64,000 nucleotides of DNA, from contig MPNW01000168.1 in the NCBI GenBank assembly GCA_011800805.1, forward strand, positions 8,839-72,838, written 5' to 3'. The notes beneath the pieces are model-generated. The model did not search any database, was not told the origin of the DNA, and was given only the letters and a program-made list of their open reading frames with translations. This document shows positions 1 through 12,200 of this stretch, in pieces. The number at the start of each line of letters is the position of its first letter. Position 1 is the stretch's first letter. The position numbers and the translations under genes are program-made. Source of the stretch: Hirudo medicinalis (Eukaryota; Annelida; Clitellata; Hirudinida; Hirudinidae).

Positions 1-22
1 GACTACCAGCAGATTAAGTTGA

Positions 23-262
23 CTGAAACAAATTGATGATGACATTGAAGAAAAAGGGTGTGTACGCTGTGAAGCAAAAGGACTGTTAAGACAGATAAAT
101 CATCTGAAACAGGTATTTACAACATCTTCTGGAATGATATCCTACAAACAGATGCTTACTAATAAAAATCTACAACACGCAAAACTCGATCTAAATACTG
201 CTGTGTCGTCACTGACCAGCTTAAAAAACTATGCAGAATGTGGAAGTCCACAAAAACAATAA
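23..262 (+). CDS. Possible 3' exon of an unidentified gene
   Basis: An open frame of about 79 codons runs from just after a TGA at 20-22 to a TAA at 260-262. It encodes a charged, helix-prone stretch (IDDDIEEKGC, then LLRQINHLKQVF, ending CGSPQKQ). It has no start codon, so if real it is the last exon of a gene entering from the left. No acceptor AG fits cleanly in front of the frame. I do not recognise the family. It could also be a chance frame, since the composition is less AT-rich than the flanks but the ORF is short. Confidence 0.25.
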   Translation: MKQIDDDIEEKGCVRCEAKGLLRQINHLKQVFTTSSGMISYKQMLTNKNLQHAKLDLNTAVSSLTSLKNYAECGSPQKQ

Positions 263-294
263 ACCTAGCAAAAACATCGTAAAATAAAGCTACT

Positions 295-618
295 TTTTTT
301 TAAATAATTCGACCCACAAAATTTCGGTGAGAACTTATAAATTTTAAACCTAGATGTCGTGAGGGGGCCTCACTCTCAGCTTGCGTTGTCTTGTCTTGTC
401 GTGGGCTCGTGATACCCGCATGGAGGGTCATTGTACCGGCCTTTAAATTAGGGAGATAGGTGTGCACTTTATATTGCCGGTGTGTGGACGTCCACAAGGG
501 GGGATGCAAAAATCCAGTTTTCGTGTGGACGTCATGTATGGATGGCCCCTAAATGGAAGTTTAAAGGGGCCCGCTTGGAAGGGGGCCCCAGGCCTCCCAC
601 AGGCTTAATCCGGCACTG
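295..618. mobile_element. Non-autonomous hAT-like element (one end)
   Basis: A GC-richer island in AT-rich surroundings. On the minus strand its right edge reads CAGTGCCGGATTAAGCC (602-618), which has the CAGTG start and short GC-rich form typical of hAT terminal repeats. It is followed inward by runs such as GGGGGCCC. I could not find a matching left terminal repeat or an 8-base target duplication, so the left border is only where the composition changes. A truncated copy is likely. Confidence 0.35.
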
Positions 619-891
619 TAACTAATGTAGGTTGCGTGACCGATTGACTAATAAAGTCGAGAAAATCCACTGTCATAAATAAATCTTTCATTATTAAAAA
701 CTAATGTTAGTCTAGATTCAAGATTCAAATGAAGAAACAAGCCATACTTGAAAGTGTAATGGTTAAATTCATATTTTCTACAAAAATCGGATGAGTTAAC
801 AAAACATTGTAGAAACAAATCGCATATACTGAATATATATGTTTTCTATAATAGCCAAACAATATTCACAAACATTTCATGTATTCATGTA

Positions 892-2657
892 TTACAAGAA
901 CTCGTAGAAGAGCTCCAGTTCCTTTTTCCACTTGCTTTCCTCATCCAGGGGCTCAATTACGGCGATGTCAAGGTCCTTCTTGGTCTGAATAAACCAACGC
1001 ACCATCTCTTCTCCAAGTGCTTCTTTGATTGTTTCGTCTTCTTCNACTTGCTTTCCTCATCCAGGGGCTCAATTACGGCGATGTCAAGGTCCTTCTTGGT
1101 CTGAATAAACCAACGCACCATCTCTTCTCCAAGTGCTTCTTTGATTGTTTCGTCTTCTTCTAAGGCAGTTATGGCATCCTTTAAGGAAAAAGGAAAGTAT
1201 TTGTCAGTTTCAGTGTCCGGCTTAAAAACAACTGGCTCATGAATTGAGTTCAAATCTGGTTCCTCTGTCCTGGGGCTTTGAAGGGGGAGTTTGTTCAAAA
1301 TTCCATCCAAACCAGCTGCGATCGTGCAGGCGGTGGCCAGATACGGATTGCAGGCGCCTGAAGGCAATCGATTTTCCACGTAAGTTCCAGAAGGACTGAA
1401 ACTTTTTGCCCTATAAGCTGCCAAACGATCGTCCATTCCCCAATCAATTCTGCTTGGTGCCAGAAAGTTGTGCATGCGTCTGTAACAATTAGAAGTTGGG
1501 CAACAAAACGCACATAAAGCCTTTCCATGTTTAATGAGGCCTGCTATAAAATGTTTGTGTAACTCTGACAGTCCGTTTTTGTCTGCTGGGTTATAAAATG
1601 CATTTATCAGCTCTTCCTTTGAATCTTTCTTCCAAAGAGACAAGTTCAAATGAAGCCCTGTTGTTGAGCTGGTTGTAAAAGGTTTTGCCATAAATGTGGC
1701 AACGTATCCAAGCTTCTGACTCATTTCCTTAATTGCATTTTTCATAAGGAACATTGTGTCTGCACCCTTTATTCCATCCACCGGCTCCATGGCAAATTCA
1801 AACTGTCCTTCTCCGTGTTCTATGACAATGGAAGAATTATCGATGCCTGCTTTGTAAAAGTTTTCTTCCAAAGTGTACAGGTAATCTTCAAATTGAGACA
1901 TGCGCAATGTAGTGCTGGCGTCCATGCCCTCAAAAATTGGCTTATTTGTGTCCCGATGGTACACTGAAAATTCCGCTTCAAAGGCGGATTTGAAGACTAA
2001 TCCAAGTTTTTCGAATCTTTCCAACTGCTTCCTCAGAACATATCTGCTGCAAGCATCTTGATGAGAACCATTCCTGAATGGAGGTATCCAGAAAGATTCG
2101 CATAAAACCTGACCAATTCTGCGTTTGTGTTTACCTGGACGAGAAACACTTTAAAACGTGCACAATGAACATGTTTGGGACACAAATTTGATTTACGATT
2201 TATAATTTGACTACTCACCTTCCGACTCATCGAAATTAATTTTCCCAGTACTATTCCAAGGGATCTCATGGAATGTATTTGGACATGGCATAAAGGTGCA
2301 GTTAGGCAAATGTTGCTCCATGATTTCTTTAGTACAGGTCAAATTAGTTCTTGAGTCCACTGCCAAGACACCTTTGATAAGCAAATTAAAACCGAAATTG
2401 TCACAGGTCCGTGGCAAACATTCATTTAGCATCTTAATTAATTTAATTTAAATTAATTTTTAAAATGTTGTTTCCACAAAACCACCTCCGAAGAGAGAAA
2501 CCCCTCCTTTGATAGCAGCCTGAGCATGCCTCCTCGGCACTACCACCGACCTCCCTATGCCGTGCATATCGGCGACGGTGAACCTTATGTAGTCAAATTT
2601 CCTTCCCCCCTCCTGTTCTTTCCGAAAGATTTCATTGAAATCGAACTTTTCCTCCAT
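892..2657 (-). CDS. Lengsin-like glutamine-synthetase-fold protein (three exons, broken by a contig join)
   Basis: Exons on the minus strand: 2486-2657 (ATG at 2657, begins MEEKFDFNEI), 2219-2371 (contains FHEIPW), and about 892-2056, ending FYEFL and a TAA at 892-894. The third acceptor (2057-2058) is chosen because it keeps the frame into RYVLRKQLERFEKLG. Family marks in order: EAEFSVY near residue 135, EHGEGQFEF, the KPF loop ending TTGLHLNLSLW, and ENRLPSGACNPYL near the C-terminal side. These belong to the class I glutamine synthetase fold as in vertebrate lengsin (LGSN) and its invertebrate relatives. The second His of the usual H-x-H is Asn here, so ligase activity is uncertain. A 116-base insertion around the N at 1045 destroys the frame as given. 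Removing it gives exactly 457 codons plus stop, the normal length for the family. Confidence 0.88.
930..1160. repeat. Exact 115-base tandem duplicate split by a single N (assembly artefact)
   Basis: Bases 930-1044 and 1046-1160 are identical, and the only base between them is the N at 1045. The repeat lies in the last exon of the lengsin-like gene and shifts its frame by 116 bases. This is what results when two overlapping contigs are joined end to end with one N without merging the overlap. Confidence 0.93.
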
Positions 2658-2714
2658 TTTTTTCAGTTTCTTAAAAAAAATCGTCGCGTGATTTTTGTTA
2701 TGACTTTCAAATGA

Positions 2715-5700
2715 TATACATTATAATTTAATTGATTAAATCAAAACAGTTAAAGTCCTTACTTAAAAATAGATTTACGTGAAGGTTAAATATTATAATT
2801 ATTTATTTAAGATCTCTTAAACACAAATATTATTTCTTAGCAGACAAGGAGACCTTTAACCCTGCAGCTGGATTTGCGAATTGAAAAATTGAGTTGTATG
2901 ATGAAAGTGTTGCATACATTTAAACCTACAACTATTCTTCAACCTAAAAAATAGATTCATCCAAATCACCATGCAGCCTTCTAATTATTCAATCTGTTAT
3001 CATGTGAACGTCAGAATATAATTGATTATCATGAATTAATAACATAAACTAGTGATAATACAATTGATGAGAGTGCATAAAAATCACATCGGATCAATGA
3101 ATCCCTAAATACTCACCAAGTCAAGACAAGATTCAGAGAGCACACATCTGTTATTGAAAACAAGACCACTCGCTGAGCACCGGCGTGTAAGCCTTAGTTA
3201 TCTTCATAATGTACGCTGAGAAGCCTTCAATGATCTGCGTGCAGGTCCTTTCTGACTCTCTCCTTGTTTTTGTCCTCCTCTCACTTTTTCATTATCTCCC
3301 TTGACTGCTATTAATTTATGTTAAATTAAAAGGTTTAAAAAATGTTTTCATTTGTTTATTAGTTTTACTTAGGTGTGCAATAAAGAAGATAGTCCCGATA
3401 AGAATGATAATAACCTCGTTATTTTTATTTTTCATTTTCCAACTTGTTTTAATTTTTATTATTTGATTTCATTATTTATCTTTCAATATGTATTTTATTT
3501 TATAAGTTCATTTTAACGGACAAAAACATTCCTTTTTCATCAGAGAAGTTGACTTCTTAACGTTGGTTAATCACTGTGCTAATCGTAATCGAGTAAAACA
3601 TTGAACTTCATCGCACATTGAACTTTATCACGCTGCACCTGTAAACCTGTAAACCACTGTTTGTAAATCTTAACAAAAAGATGCTTCAAATTCAAATGAT
3701 AAACGCACAAATGATAAATGGCAAATAATTGATCACAACATTGCGTGAATGAATGTCGTGTTTTTTTGAAAAACAATTAATCTTCACGATATCTGTACAC
3801 CTGTAGTGTGACTTTCATCTCATTCGAACTGTCCTTATCATTCTTGCATATTTTTTACTTCAATCTGGTGAGGTTGTGAAACCAAAGTTGTCCGGATAAT
3901 TGCATCAAGTTTGTATTTTATTAATGTATCACAAATATTTGACAGTATGAAACATTTATTTGAAAATTTGTTAATCTCAACATCATTAAGTTTGCTGTCG
4001 GTATTTGGGTCGAGATGGCTCAATTATCTGAAACTGTCTAAATGCTATAATTCGTTGCGAGCAGAAAACTGAAAATTCTTCATTAAATGATCTTTTAAAT
4101 CATAGTGATTGACATTTCAAATGTTACGCGCCAAATAACGTGCAACTAACGATATTTATTAAAGTATAATTAATTATAAATATAATTATTGTTGTTTATT
4201 AAGTTACATAACTGGATGATTAGGAGGGTGCTCCTGCAGCTGGATTCGAATCAGTGCTGCTATCATAATACAATGATTGCATTAATATATATTTAAAATA
4301 TAACTGAATCATTAAATTTCTGAATATTTTATGGCACTTTCGTTCACCTTATCGACGTCTTAAGTTTCTCATTCGACTTCAGTCACTCGAAGCAACAGTT
4401 TTTAATCCTAAAAACAAATAAAATGTGAAAAACTTGTCGGCAATAAATATTCGTCGGTTGTCAGAATATTTTTGTCTCAAGGAATTTGTTTTTTGTTTGA
4501 GAAGTTCAACAAAAACCTTAATCCACAAACTCGCATTTGAACACACGGATAACTTGTTTTTAGTCTGTTAAACAGTTTTTGGTTTTTGGTATGTTTTATT
4601 TTATTATTAACTCGTATATTTTACACATCATGGCATTCGTAATATTCGCATATATTTTGATGATAAATATGCCCATTCTTGATAAAATGTTGCTTTAAGA
4701 AGTTTAAAGAAAAGTTTCATTTACAAAGAATTATCGACTTTATTACTTGATTCCTCAATGGAATTGCATGGAGTCGGAGATTATGTTCCAATTATGACTC
4801 ATAATTTATGAGACACGTGCTTGCTGCCCACGGATTGGTCGTCTTGTAAATTTTTATTGTCGATATATAAAAGTCATGAAATTGCTGGCTTATAAGAGCT
4901 GACCTTGAATATGCATGGTTTATAAAAATAATTGACTAATTGATGTGAAAGCTAAAGTCCCTTAACTGTCGCAAACAGTTATAGAATTTGATTAAAAATC
5001 AACGTGAATATCAGTGATTTCTAAGAATGGGTCTTGATAATTTTTTTAAAGTAAGCTTAAATACTTAAATATAATAAAATTTTAGATCTCTTAAAAATTC
5101 AGAATTAAATATAGTTATTTTTGTATCTCTTGGATAATTTATTTAAATTTAAAAATTACGAATTATTGAAAAGTAAAATGGACGCTTCTTTGAAAGATTT
5201 AATTAGCATTTCCGACATCATTACTTCATAGAACCCAATGACCTAAAAAAAAACACAAAAAAATAGTCGTTTTTCTGAGGGAGACTCTCCTGCTCTAAAA
5301 TTCATGTTCATCACAAAATAAACAATATTTAAACTGTAATCATTATATTTTTGATGTACGTAGGTATTTTTTGCATTTAAAGAATATTATTTAATTATTT
5401 ATCTAAAATGTTAACATTTTAATTCGATCTGTTTGCTTCGAGAACAAATCTAATCTAGCTTACAATCGTAAGATGGCAGATACAATCGATAGAGGCAGCA
5501 ATTAGCACATCACATGTTGAAAATATAATGAGTTGTTTTCATTTAGCGAAGATATGGACTCAAGGCCGAACAGTTTTTGCGCTGAGTTAATGAGTAAAAC
5601 GCAAAAATGATAGGAAAGAAATCAACGTACTTCAATGAAATGACGTCTTTATTTGGTATTGAATTAGTTGAAAGAGACTTCTAATGATAATTTTTAACTA

Positions 5701-6060
5701 ACAAATTTTAATGAATTATATACTTTATTAAATATTTCTGATTATCGAAAGTGTTTACATAACGAGAATTTCTTCAGCTCTCTGTAAAAAAATATTATGA
5801 AAGAAACCAACGTTTTATGGAATTCATTTACTAATGCAATTAAAATAAATACTGGTAAAGGAATATTAAATGACTTTAATTAAATGAATTTAAATAAATT
5901 GAAATTTAAAATTAAATAAAATTTAATAAAATTAAATTTAAAATTAAAATCTTAAATGAATTTAAAATAGTTTTAGAAAATTGTTTACATGGAACCGGGA
6001 GCATGTTTGGGTTTTTAATTTTTTCCGAGTTCAGGGTTCAGGACTTTGCCCGTTCCACGT
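2715..6060. other. AT-rich intergenic region, no gene seen
   Basis: About 3.3 kb between the divergent lengsin-like and MOCS3 genes. Frames are short and rich in stop codons. It holds AT-rich low-complexity stretches, for example around 5880-5960 (runs of AAATT and TTAAA). It should contain the promoters of both neighbours, but no clear TATA or CCAAT arrangement stands out. Confidence 0.6.
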
Positions 6061-6079
6061 CTTTTAATTGTTTTATGGT

Positions 6080-9000
6080 ATGGCAGACGAGTTGAGGAGA
6101 CTTATAAGCCTAAAAAAAGATGAACTTACTGATCTTGAGAATCAATTGAAACTTCTCGAAGAGCAGGTACTACAATTTAGTAGATTTAAATTTCATCATA
6201 AAGACAATTTCGAAATAGCCTCAAAAACAAAATTGTCATGTTTTAAACCGTTTATATACTTGTTTTTAAGTGTTGGAATATTCTGTTGGATTTCTTCTGT
6301 CATTTAGCATTTGTGGCCATGAGTAACAATCATCAGTAATAAAATGCACATTTCACACACTTTAATAAAGTCTATACATAAAAACTATATTAATTAATAA
6401 AGACTATATTATAAAATTGCTTTTGATAACATAAAAGTCTGGTGAGACAAAGAATGTCTCAAATGTTAGCTCGGCTTTGACAAATCAGGAGATCCTGAGA
6501 TATAGCAGGCAATTGATCCTACCAGAAATTGGAGTTGAAGGTGACTGAACATTTATCTTAAACATAGATTTGAAATAAATCAATAAATTATGGGAAACTT
6601 TATTTTAAATATCTGAAATATTTGCAGGGCAGTTGAAACTGAAAAATGCAGCAGTTTTGGTCGTAGGTTGTGGTGGTCTTGGGTGCCCTGCTGCTATTTA
6701 TTTGGCAGGAGCAGGAGTTGGTAGGACATTATGTGTATTTCAGTTGTCCATATTTTAATCATGTTAACTTAGTTATAATATCTCGTCCAATTTATGTTCT
6801 AGGTACTCTTGGGCTGTGTGATTACGATGAGGTAGAAATCACGAACCTCCACAGGCAGGTAATGCACGGCCATGACACAATCAACATGAAGAAATGCACA
6901 TCTCTTGCACAGGCTTGCAGAAGGTTCAATAATCAGTCAATTGATTAACATTATTTCTACTAAACCAGGAAACAGGTTATGATGTAATAGTTAAATGTGA
7001 TTTCAGACTCAATGCCGACATTCAAGTGAGGGAACATTGCACACTCCTGACAAGTACTGATGCTTTGCAGATCATTGAACAATATCCTTTGAATGTCACA
7101 AGATATTGATATGTTTGTCATTTTGTTGTGATGCCCTGTGATTCCAGGTTTTTCGCCACTTTCCTTAACCGTCGTTTACGTACGACATGGTGGTGGACGG
7201 AACGGACAACATCGCAACCAGGTATCTCTTGAACGATGCCTGTGTTCTTCTCGGCAGACCACTTGTTTCTGGGAGTGTCCTCAAGTTTGATGGACAGGTA
7301 GCTTTGGAACCCCCATGATGAGTGCACTGCCACTTATAATGGCATCATTTAAAGGCTGCTGTTTCGTTTGGCTTATTTTTATACAACGGTTTTTTACTTT
7401 GGTGTTGTTGTTTATTCTTAAAGTTGATATAGCAATGTTTGATCGTTAGTTTGAAAATGTTTTTTCCATAAATTTGTAAAATTCAAAATATTATCAGCTA
7501 TCACCTCTGCCAAGTGAATAATCCTCAAATGTTTGCAAAGTTTAAAATGTTTCTTAAGTTATTGTGTGTCCTAATGACATTTGTGTATAATTTAGGTGAA
7601 CGATTGCCAGAAAAGGTTTTTTTTGTAATTTTTTCGTTGTCTGGATTGACATCTTAATTTTAACTATTTGAACAAAATAAATTCAATTTTAAATGAAATA
7701 TAAACAATTCAGCTGACAGTGTACAACTACAAGAACTCTCCGTGTTACAGGTGTCTAAACCCGACACCTCCTTCGCCACACCTCGTCGTTAATTGCTCCG
7801 ACGGAGGGGTACTCGGACCAGGTAAATTAAAATGAGTTTGTACAAATTCTCATTTCAGGAAATCAAATCTAAATATGTTGTGACAATTTTAAACAAACAA
7901 GAAAGCTTGTGTGAACATTCTGCTAAAAAGTCAGCTTTGCATTTTCAGTCGTAGGAGTGATCGGAATACTGCAGGCGATCGAGGTGATCAAGATCGTCGT
8001 CGGATTATCGCGTTAGCAAACATTGACAACGTTTCTCACGTCGATGTGATGTGAATTGATTTTATGGTATTTGTGGACATATTTAAAATTCAATCCCCAA
8101 GGAGCGATTCACACATAAACATTATTTATTGATTATTATTTATCAATTGACATTTGATGGGAATTATATTTTCCAAAAGATGAAGTTCTTTCATGCAACT
8201 GTCTCATTTTATTACTGGTTATATTCAATGTTGTTTGTAAATGTCTGTCTTGTTATTAGCAATCGATTAACATGAATATTCACAGAACTAAATTGTCCGA
8301 TTAACATTCAATTCAGCCTCTTATGCTCAGAAGTTGCTGCTGTTCGATGCCATTGATGGCCTGATGAAAACCATAAAGTTGAGAAACAGAAAACTTGACT
8401 GCCAAGTTTGCGGCGACGATCCTGCCGTCAAGGAGCTCATTGATTATGAAATTTTCTGCGGAACGTCGGCAGACGACAAGGTAGAAGGAATCGTTCACGT
8501 TGCACTTTTTGATATTCACTTTGATTTTATTCTGACTGCATTTAAAATTTGCAGGACAAACCGATCAATCTCTTGAAATCAGAAGAAAGAATATCTGTTC
8601 ATGTGGGCTGCCATTTGTTGCTTAAAAAGAATAATGTAAATATTCAATTTTCTTTGATTTTCAATAAATTGAGTTTGTAACATCAGGAATATAAGAAAAT
8701 GTTGGACGAAAATGTGGATCACCTCCTCGTCGATGTCCGCGAACCTGTTGAACTGGGAATCTGCAGACTGCCAAAGGATGCTCTGAGTAAGTTGAATACA
8801 GAATTGTGATGATTTTAAGTGTTGAGGTAAAATGATCATCTCAGACCTGAGGATGTCCAAGGTTGGAAGCTCTTATGCCAAAGATCTGATTAAAAAGTTT
8901 CTGCAGGATGCATCACACTCAAGTAAATAAACTGTATTAATTATATCTTTATTACGTCGCATTAACTAAGTTTATTAGCCAAATAATATTAATCATATAT

Positions 9001-9160
9001 TTCAGGAGTTGTGGTGTTGTGTCGCAGAGGGAACGATTCACAGGTTGCAGTTCAGAAATTGAAGAACATTCTGGATGATCCCCAGTTGAAAGTTCAAGAC
9101 ATTGTGGGTGGTCTTTACGCCTGGAGCAAACACATCGACAATGATTTTCCAATTTATTGA
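6080..9160 (+). CDS. MOCS3: Adenylyltransferase and sulfurtransferase MOCS3 (UBA4 homologue)
   Basis: Thirteen exons join in frame to 437 residues (the human protein has about 460): 6080-6166, 6438-6540, 6628-6720, 6803-6923, 7007-7081, 7180-7297, 7713-7821, 7949-8011, 8317-8480, 8555-8602, 8687-8786, 8845-8922, 9006-9160. MOCS3 adenylates the C-terminal glycine of MOCS2A and URM1 and then transfers sulfur to it, serving molybdopterin synthesis and tRNA wobble-uridine thiolation in the cytosol. Visible marks: an N-terminal coiled coil ([19 protein letters not shown]), the nucleotide loop GCGGLGCP, the DxVEITNLxRQV segment, zinc cysteines CYRC and CQVC, the Cys of VNCSDGG, and a C-terminal rhodanese domain ([12 protein letters not shown]) with active-site Cys in [10 protein letters not shown]. 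All key residues are present. The intron between exons 5 and 6 is AT-AC. The first ATG upstream (6075) is out of frame. Confidence 0.95.
7082..7179 (+). other. U12-type AT-AC intron in MOCS3
   Basis: This 98-base intron has no usable GT or AG borders. It starts with ATATCCTTTG, the U12 AT-AC donor consensus, contains TTCCTTAAC at 7161-7169, which is the U12 branch-site consensus, and ends in AC about 11 bases after the branch adenosine. Splicing here restores GAA-CAG-TAC-GAC (EQYD), the residues expected at this point in MOCS3. Any other junction brings in a stop codon. Confidence 0.9.
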
Positions 9161-9222
9161 ATCAGAGAAGATCACTACCACTCACTAACTCAAGAATTTA
9201 AGCTCAGAAGGAGGTTGTTGTC

Positions 9223-9228
9223 AATAAA
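9223..9228 (+). terminator. Polyadenylation signal of MOCS3
   Basis: AATAAA lies 63 bases after the MOCS3 stop codon, a usual distance for a short 3' UTR. Confidence 0.6.
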
Positions 9229-12200
9229 TGAAAAACCCATTGAGTTTAATGCTTCGAGCGATATAAATGGCCAAAAATCTAATTGCGAAAGGAGATAAAG
9301 TTTAATTAATTATTGAATTAGATGATCTAATCTTCGGAGATTATAGACGATATTACAGGGTGTCAAAATTGAAGTCTTGGCAAACGCAAGTGTCTGCGGC
9401 TCTCACAAGTCTTTCTACTAAGTAGAAACAATTCCCCATGCAAATGGCGAATAGCTACTAATCTCAGCTTATTTCTTATTGTATTTATTTCTACACTTTT
9501 CTCTCGCTTCCTCTGGTTGTGTCTCGGCGCAACTCTGCGAGTGAATAAATCAGTATCAATCAAAATAGCTTAGTCCAAGCACAATCATAGACTGACAACT
9601 TAATCCCGCTCCTGACATGTCTTTTGACGCTTCTGATTCTTAGCAATTTGGTTTCCTTTCAACGACAAGCGATTCAAAATCCGATCCTACATCGCCGGAC
9701 GCTCTGCAGGCGCCAGATTTAAAATAAAAAACAACAGATCCATGTGAGCGCCAAACAACGATGAATTATTGAATCAAAAACTATTTCTTGCGAAGAAAAC
9801 ATAGGATTGCCAATCAATTAGATACAATTTCATCGCATATTTGGGAAACCACGGCATGCACAACAATGATGATTCTCATGGTCCTAATGAGAGGAGATCA
9901 AAAATAATTGACATGAAACTGTCAGAATTTGTCAATAAGCGACGTTGAGGGCCCGAATCGGTTACGAAGACAATTTTGTCTTCTCTTACAACAAGGTTCC
10001 TTTTGTTGAATTCTTGTCAAGTATCTGCTAGTTCTTTTTAATGAGCCACCAAAGAACAATGAGAGTGGTGATTTCGAGCTGAGTTTAATGAGATAATTGA
10101 TTGCTCCCTTTTTGGACAGTTGAAATATTTCATCCTGAACGACTGATCTCACTACAAGAATTCTCTTGTTCGTTGATCGACCTACCTGAGCAGATCTTGA
10201 GAAGTTGTATCTGACAAAGAAGCAATTTTAAATCAATTATTTTTTTTATCATGTATTCCATTATTAGCCTGAATAGTTTTTTTCTCAGATATTTTCTGGA
10301 ATTCCAGAAATACTCCAAAATTCTTCCTTTAACTAGCTTTTCGCCATTTTATAGTTGAGGAGTTCCTAAGTGGTTTTTAAGCAGATGCCTTGAGATGGTT
10401 TGAGAATTAACTTTTTTGATTAGAATGAAATCAATTTATCAGAAGCTTCCAGCATTTAAGATCTTTCCGACCGAAAGCAATGCACAACATTTTGTAACTT
10501 CGGACACCAAAAGAAAGAAGCATCAACGCCGAACGCGACAACAACAAGAAGATTATTGTTGAAAAGATTCTGAAGAAAGTAAATGATAGATACGACACGA
10601 GTCGCTGCACTTGTTGAATGTTTGTTTTATGCCACTCAACTCTTCTACACGAGGGGGATTTACTGAGGGGGGTTTAAAGAGAATCTGCTTAAAACGATAA
10701 AATGATAAAAATGTAATAAATTAGAGAAAAGATTGAAAACAGATTCAACCCTGCCTTACTCAGCCTGGCCTCGAAGTAAATTTAATCAAATGAGAGAATA
10801 ATTCGGAATGAGAGGAAAATGTATTTCCTCTTCGTTGTCCGCATGGAGACCGATCATTTGACAGTCAGTGAGATCAGGAAATTGTGGGGAACTGGAACGG
10901 TTTGTTTTGTAGAGAATTGAGTAGAACTGTAGAAGACGGCAAAATGATGAAATCAATGAAATAGTAATGAAGCTGGGGATGCAGGCCTTTGATTCAGAGA
11001 TTCAATAGTTTCCATTTTTATTCTTTACTCGTTTTTTATTTTTGTTTATTCATATTTTTATGCCGATAAAAGCTTTCAAATTGCTGAGAAATGATTTCAA
11101 CAGTAGAATTACAAGCTCCATTCATCCTTGTTATTCTCGGTTTTGTGAAACCTTCAATTTGTTCCTTTCCAAATGAAAAGCTGTGGAGAGGATCGTTCGT
11201 TTTTAGCTTTAAGTTGTTGCTTATCAACGCAGCACTTTTTCAGAAAGTCGTCGTCGTACTTATTTCGTCATTATGGCTTTCAATTTAAGTTGTAGTTTTA
11301 ATAATTATAAAAATAAATTAGAATAAAATTAATGGATTAAATGAATCATCCATTTTGAACACAGAATTTTGTGGGCGACTGAGTCAAGACAATTTTAAGT
11401 GAGCTGTTTGATCCACGATACAAGCTTTGTTGAGTCAGGATAAATTGTTGATTTGAACTTAATGGCGTCCTCTTCAATTGAATTTATAATTTAAATAATT
11501 TATTAATTATCCCGCAACAAATCGACTCAAAAATGGAGTCCATCTCGTTGAAACCTTGAGACGAAGAAAGGAAGTGATCTCACTGAAGGAAAAAATAAAA
11601 AAAGAATGAAATTTGTATCAATGACGAGGAGAGAAGTTGTATGTTGTGAATAGCTCGCTGAAAGACACAGGACTGGGATAGCAATCATCCCCACGAAGGC
11701 ATTTATGGTCTCGCAAAAATTAAAGCGTCAGCTACGATGACGGATCGATCCATTGCCAGCCCATGACGTCCTGATGGATGGGAGAGATGTTGAAAGTGAG
11801 AAAAGAAAAATAACGAACGAGAGAATTGAAACCCGGAGGATAACTTCAAAGGACTTGAGTGCAAAGACAGTTTGTAGTAGGATGAGGGACTTGAGGTGCC
11901 AGGAAGTGAAGAATTCATTATTCTCCAAAGTTCTAATTACACCCCCAAACACCGCTAACCTGCCGGCAATTAACAAATCACTGTCGATAAATTCAAACAG
12001 CCCCATTCCGCGGTTACTCCACGGAATTAATTGATCAGGCGTCAACCGGTGGCAACGGAAGCAGACCCAACCGTGATCAAAGATGGCTGTCGGTTTTCCA
12101 GAGTGAAATTCAATTCATCGAGGACGGAGATGGTACAAACATGTGCCAGGCCATTCTCCGCGAAACCGAGTTGCACTGAAAAACAAACACCACTCGCCCG

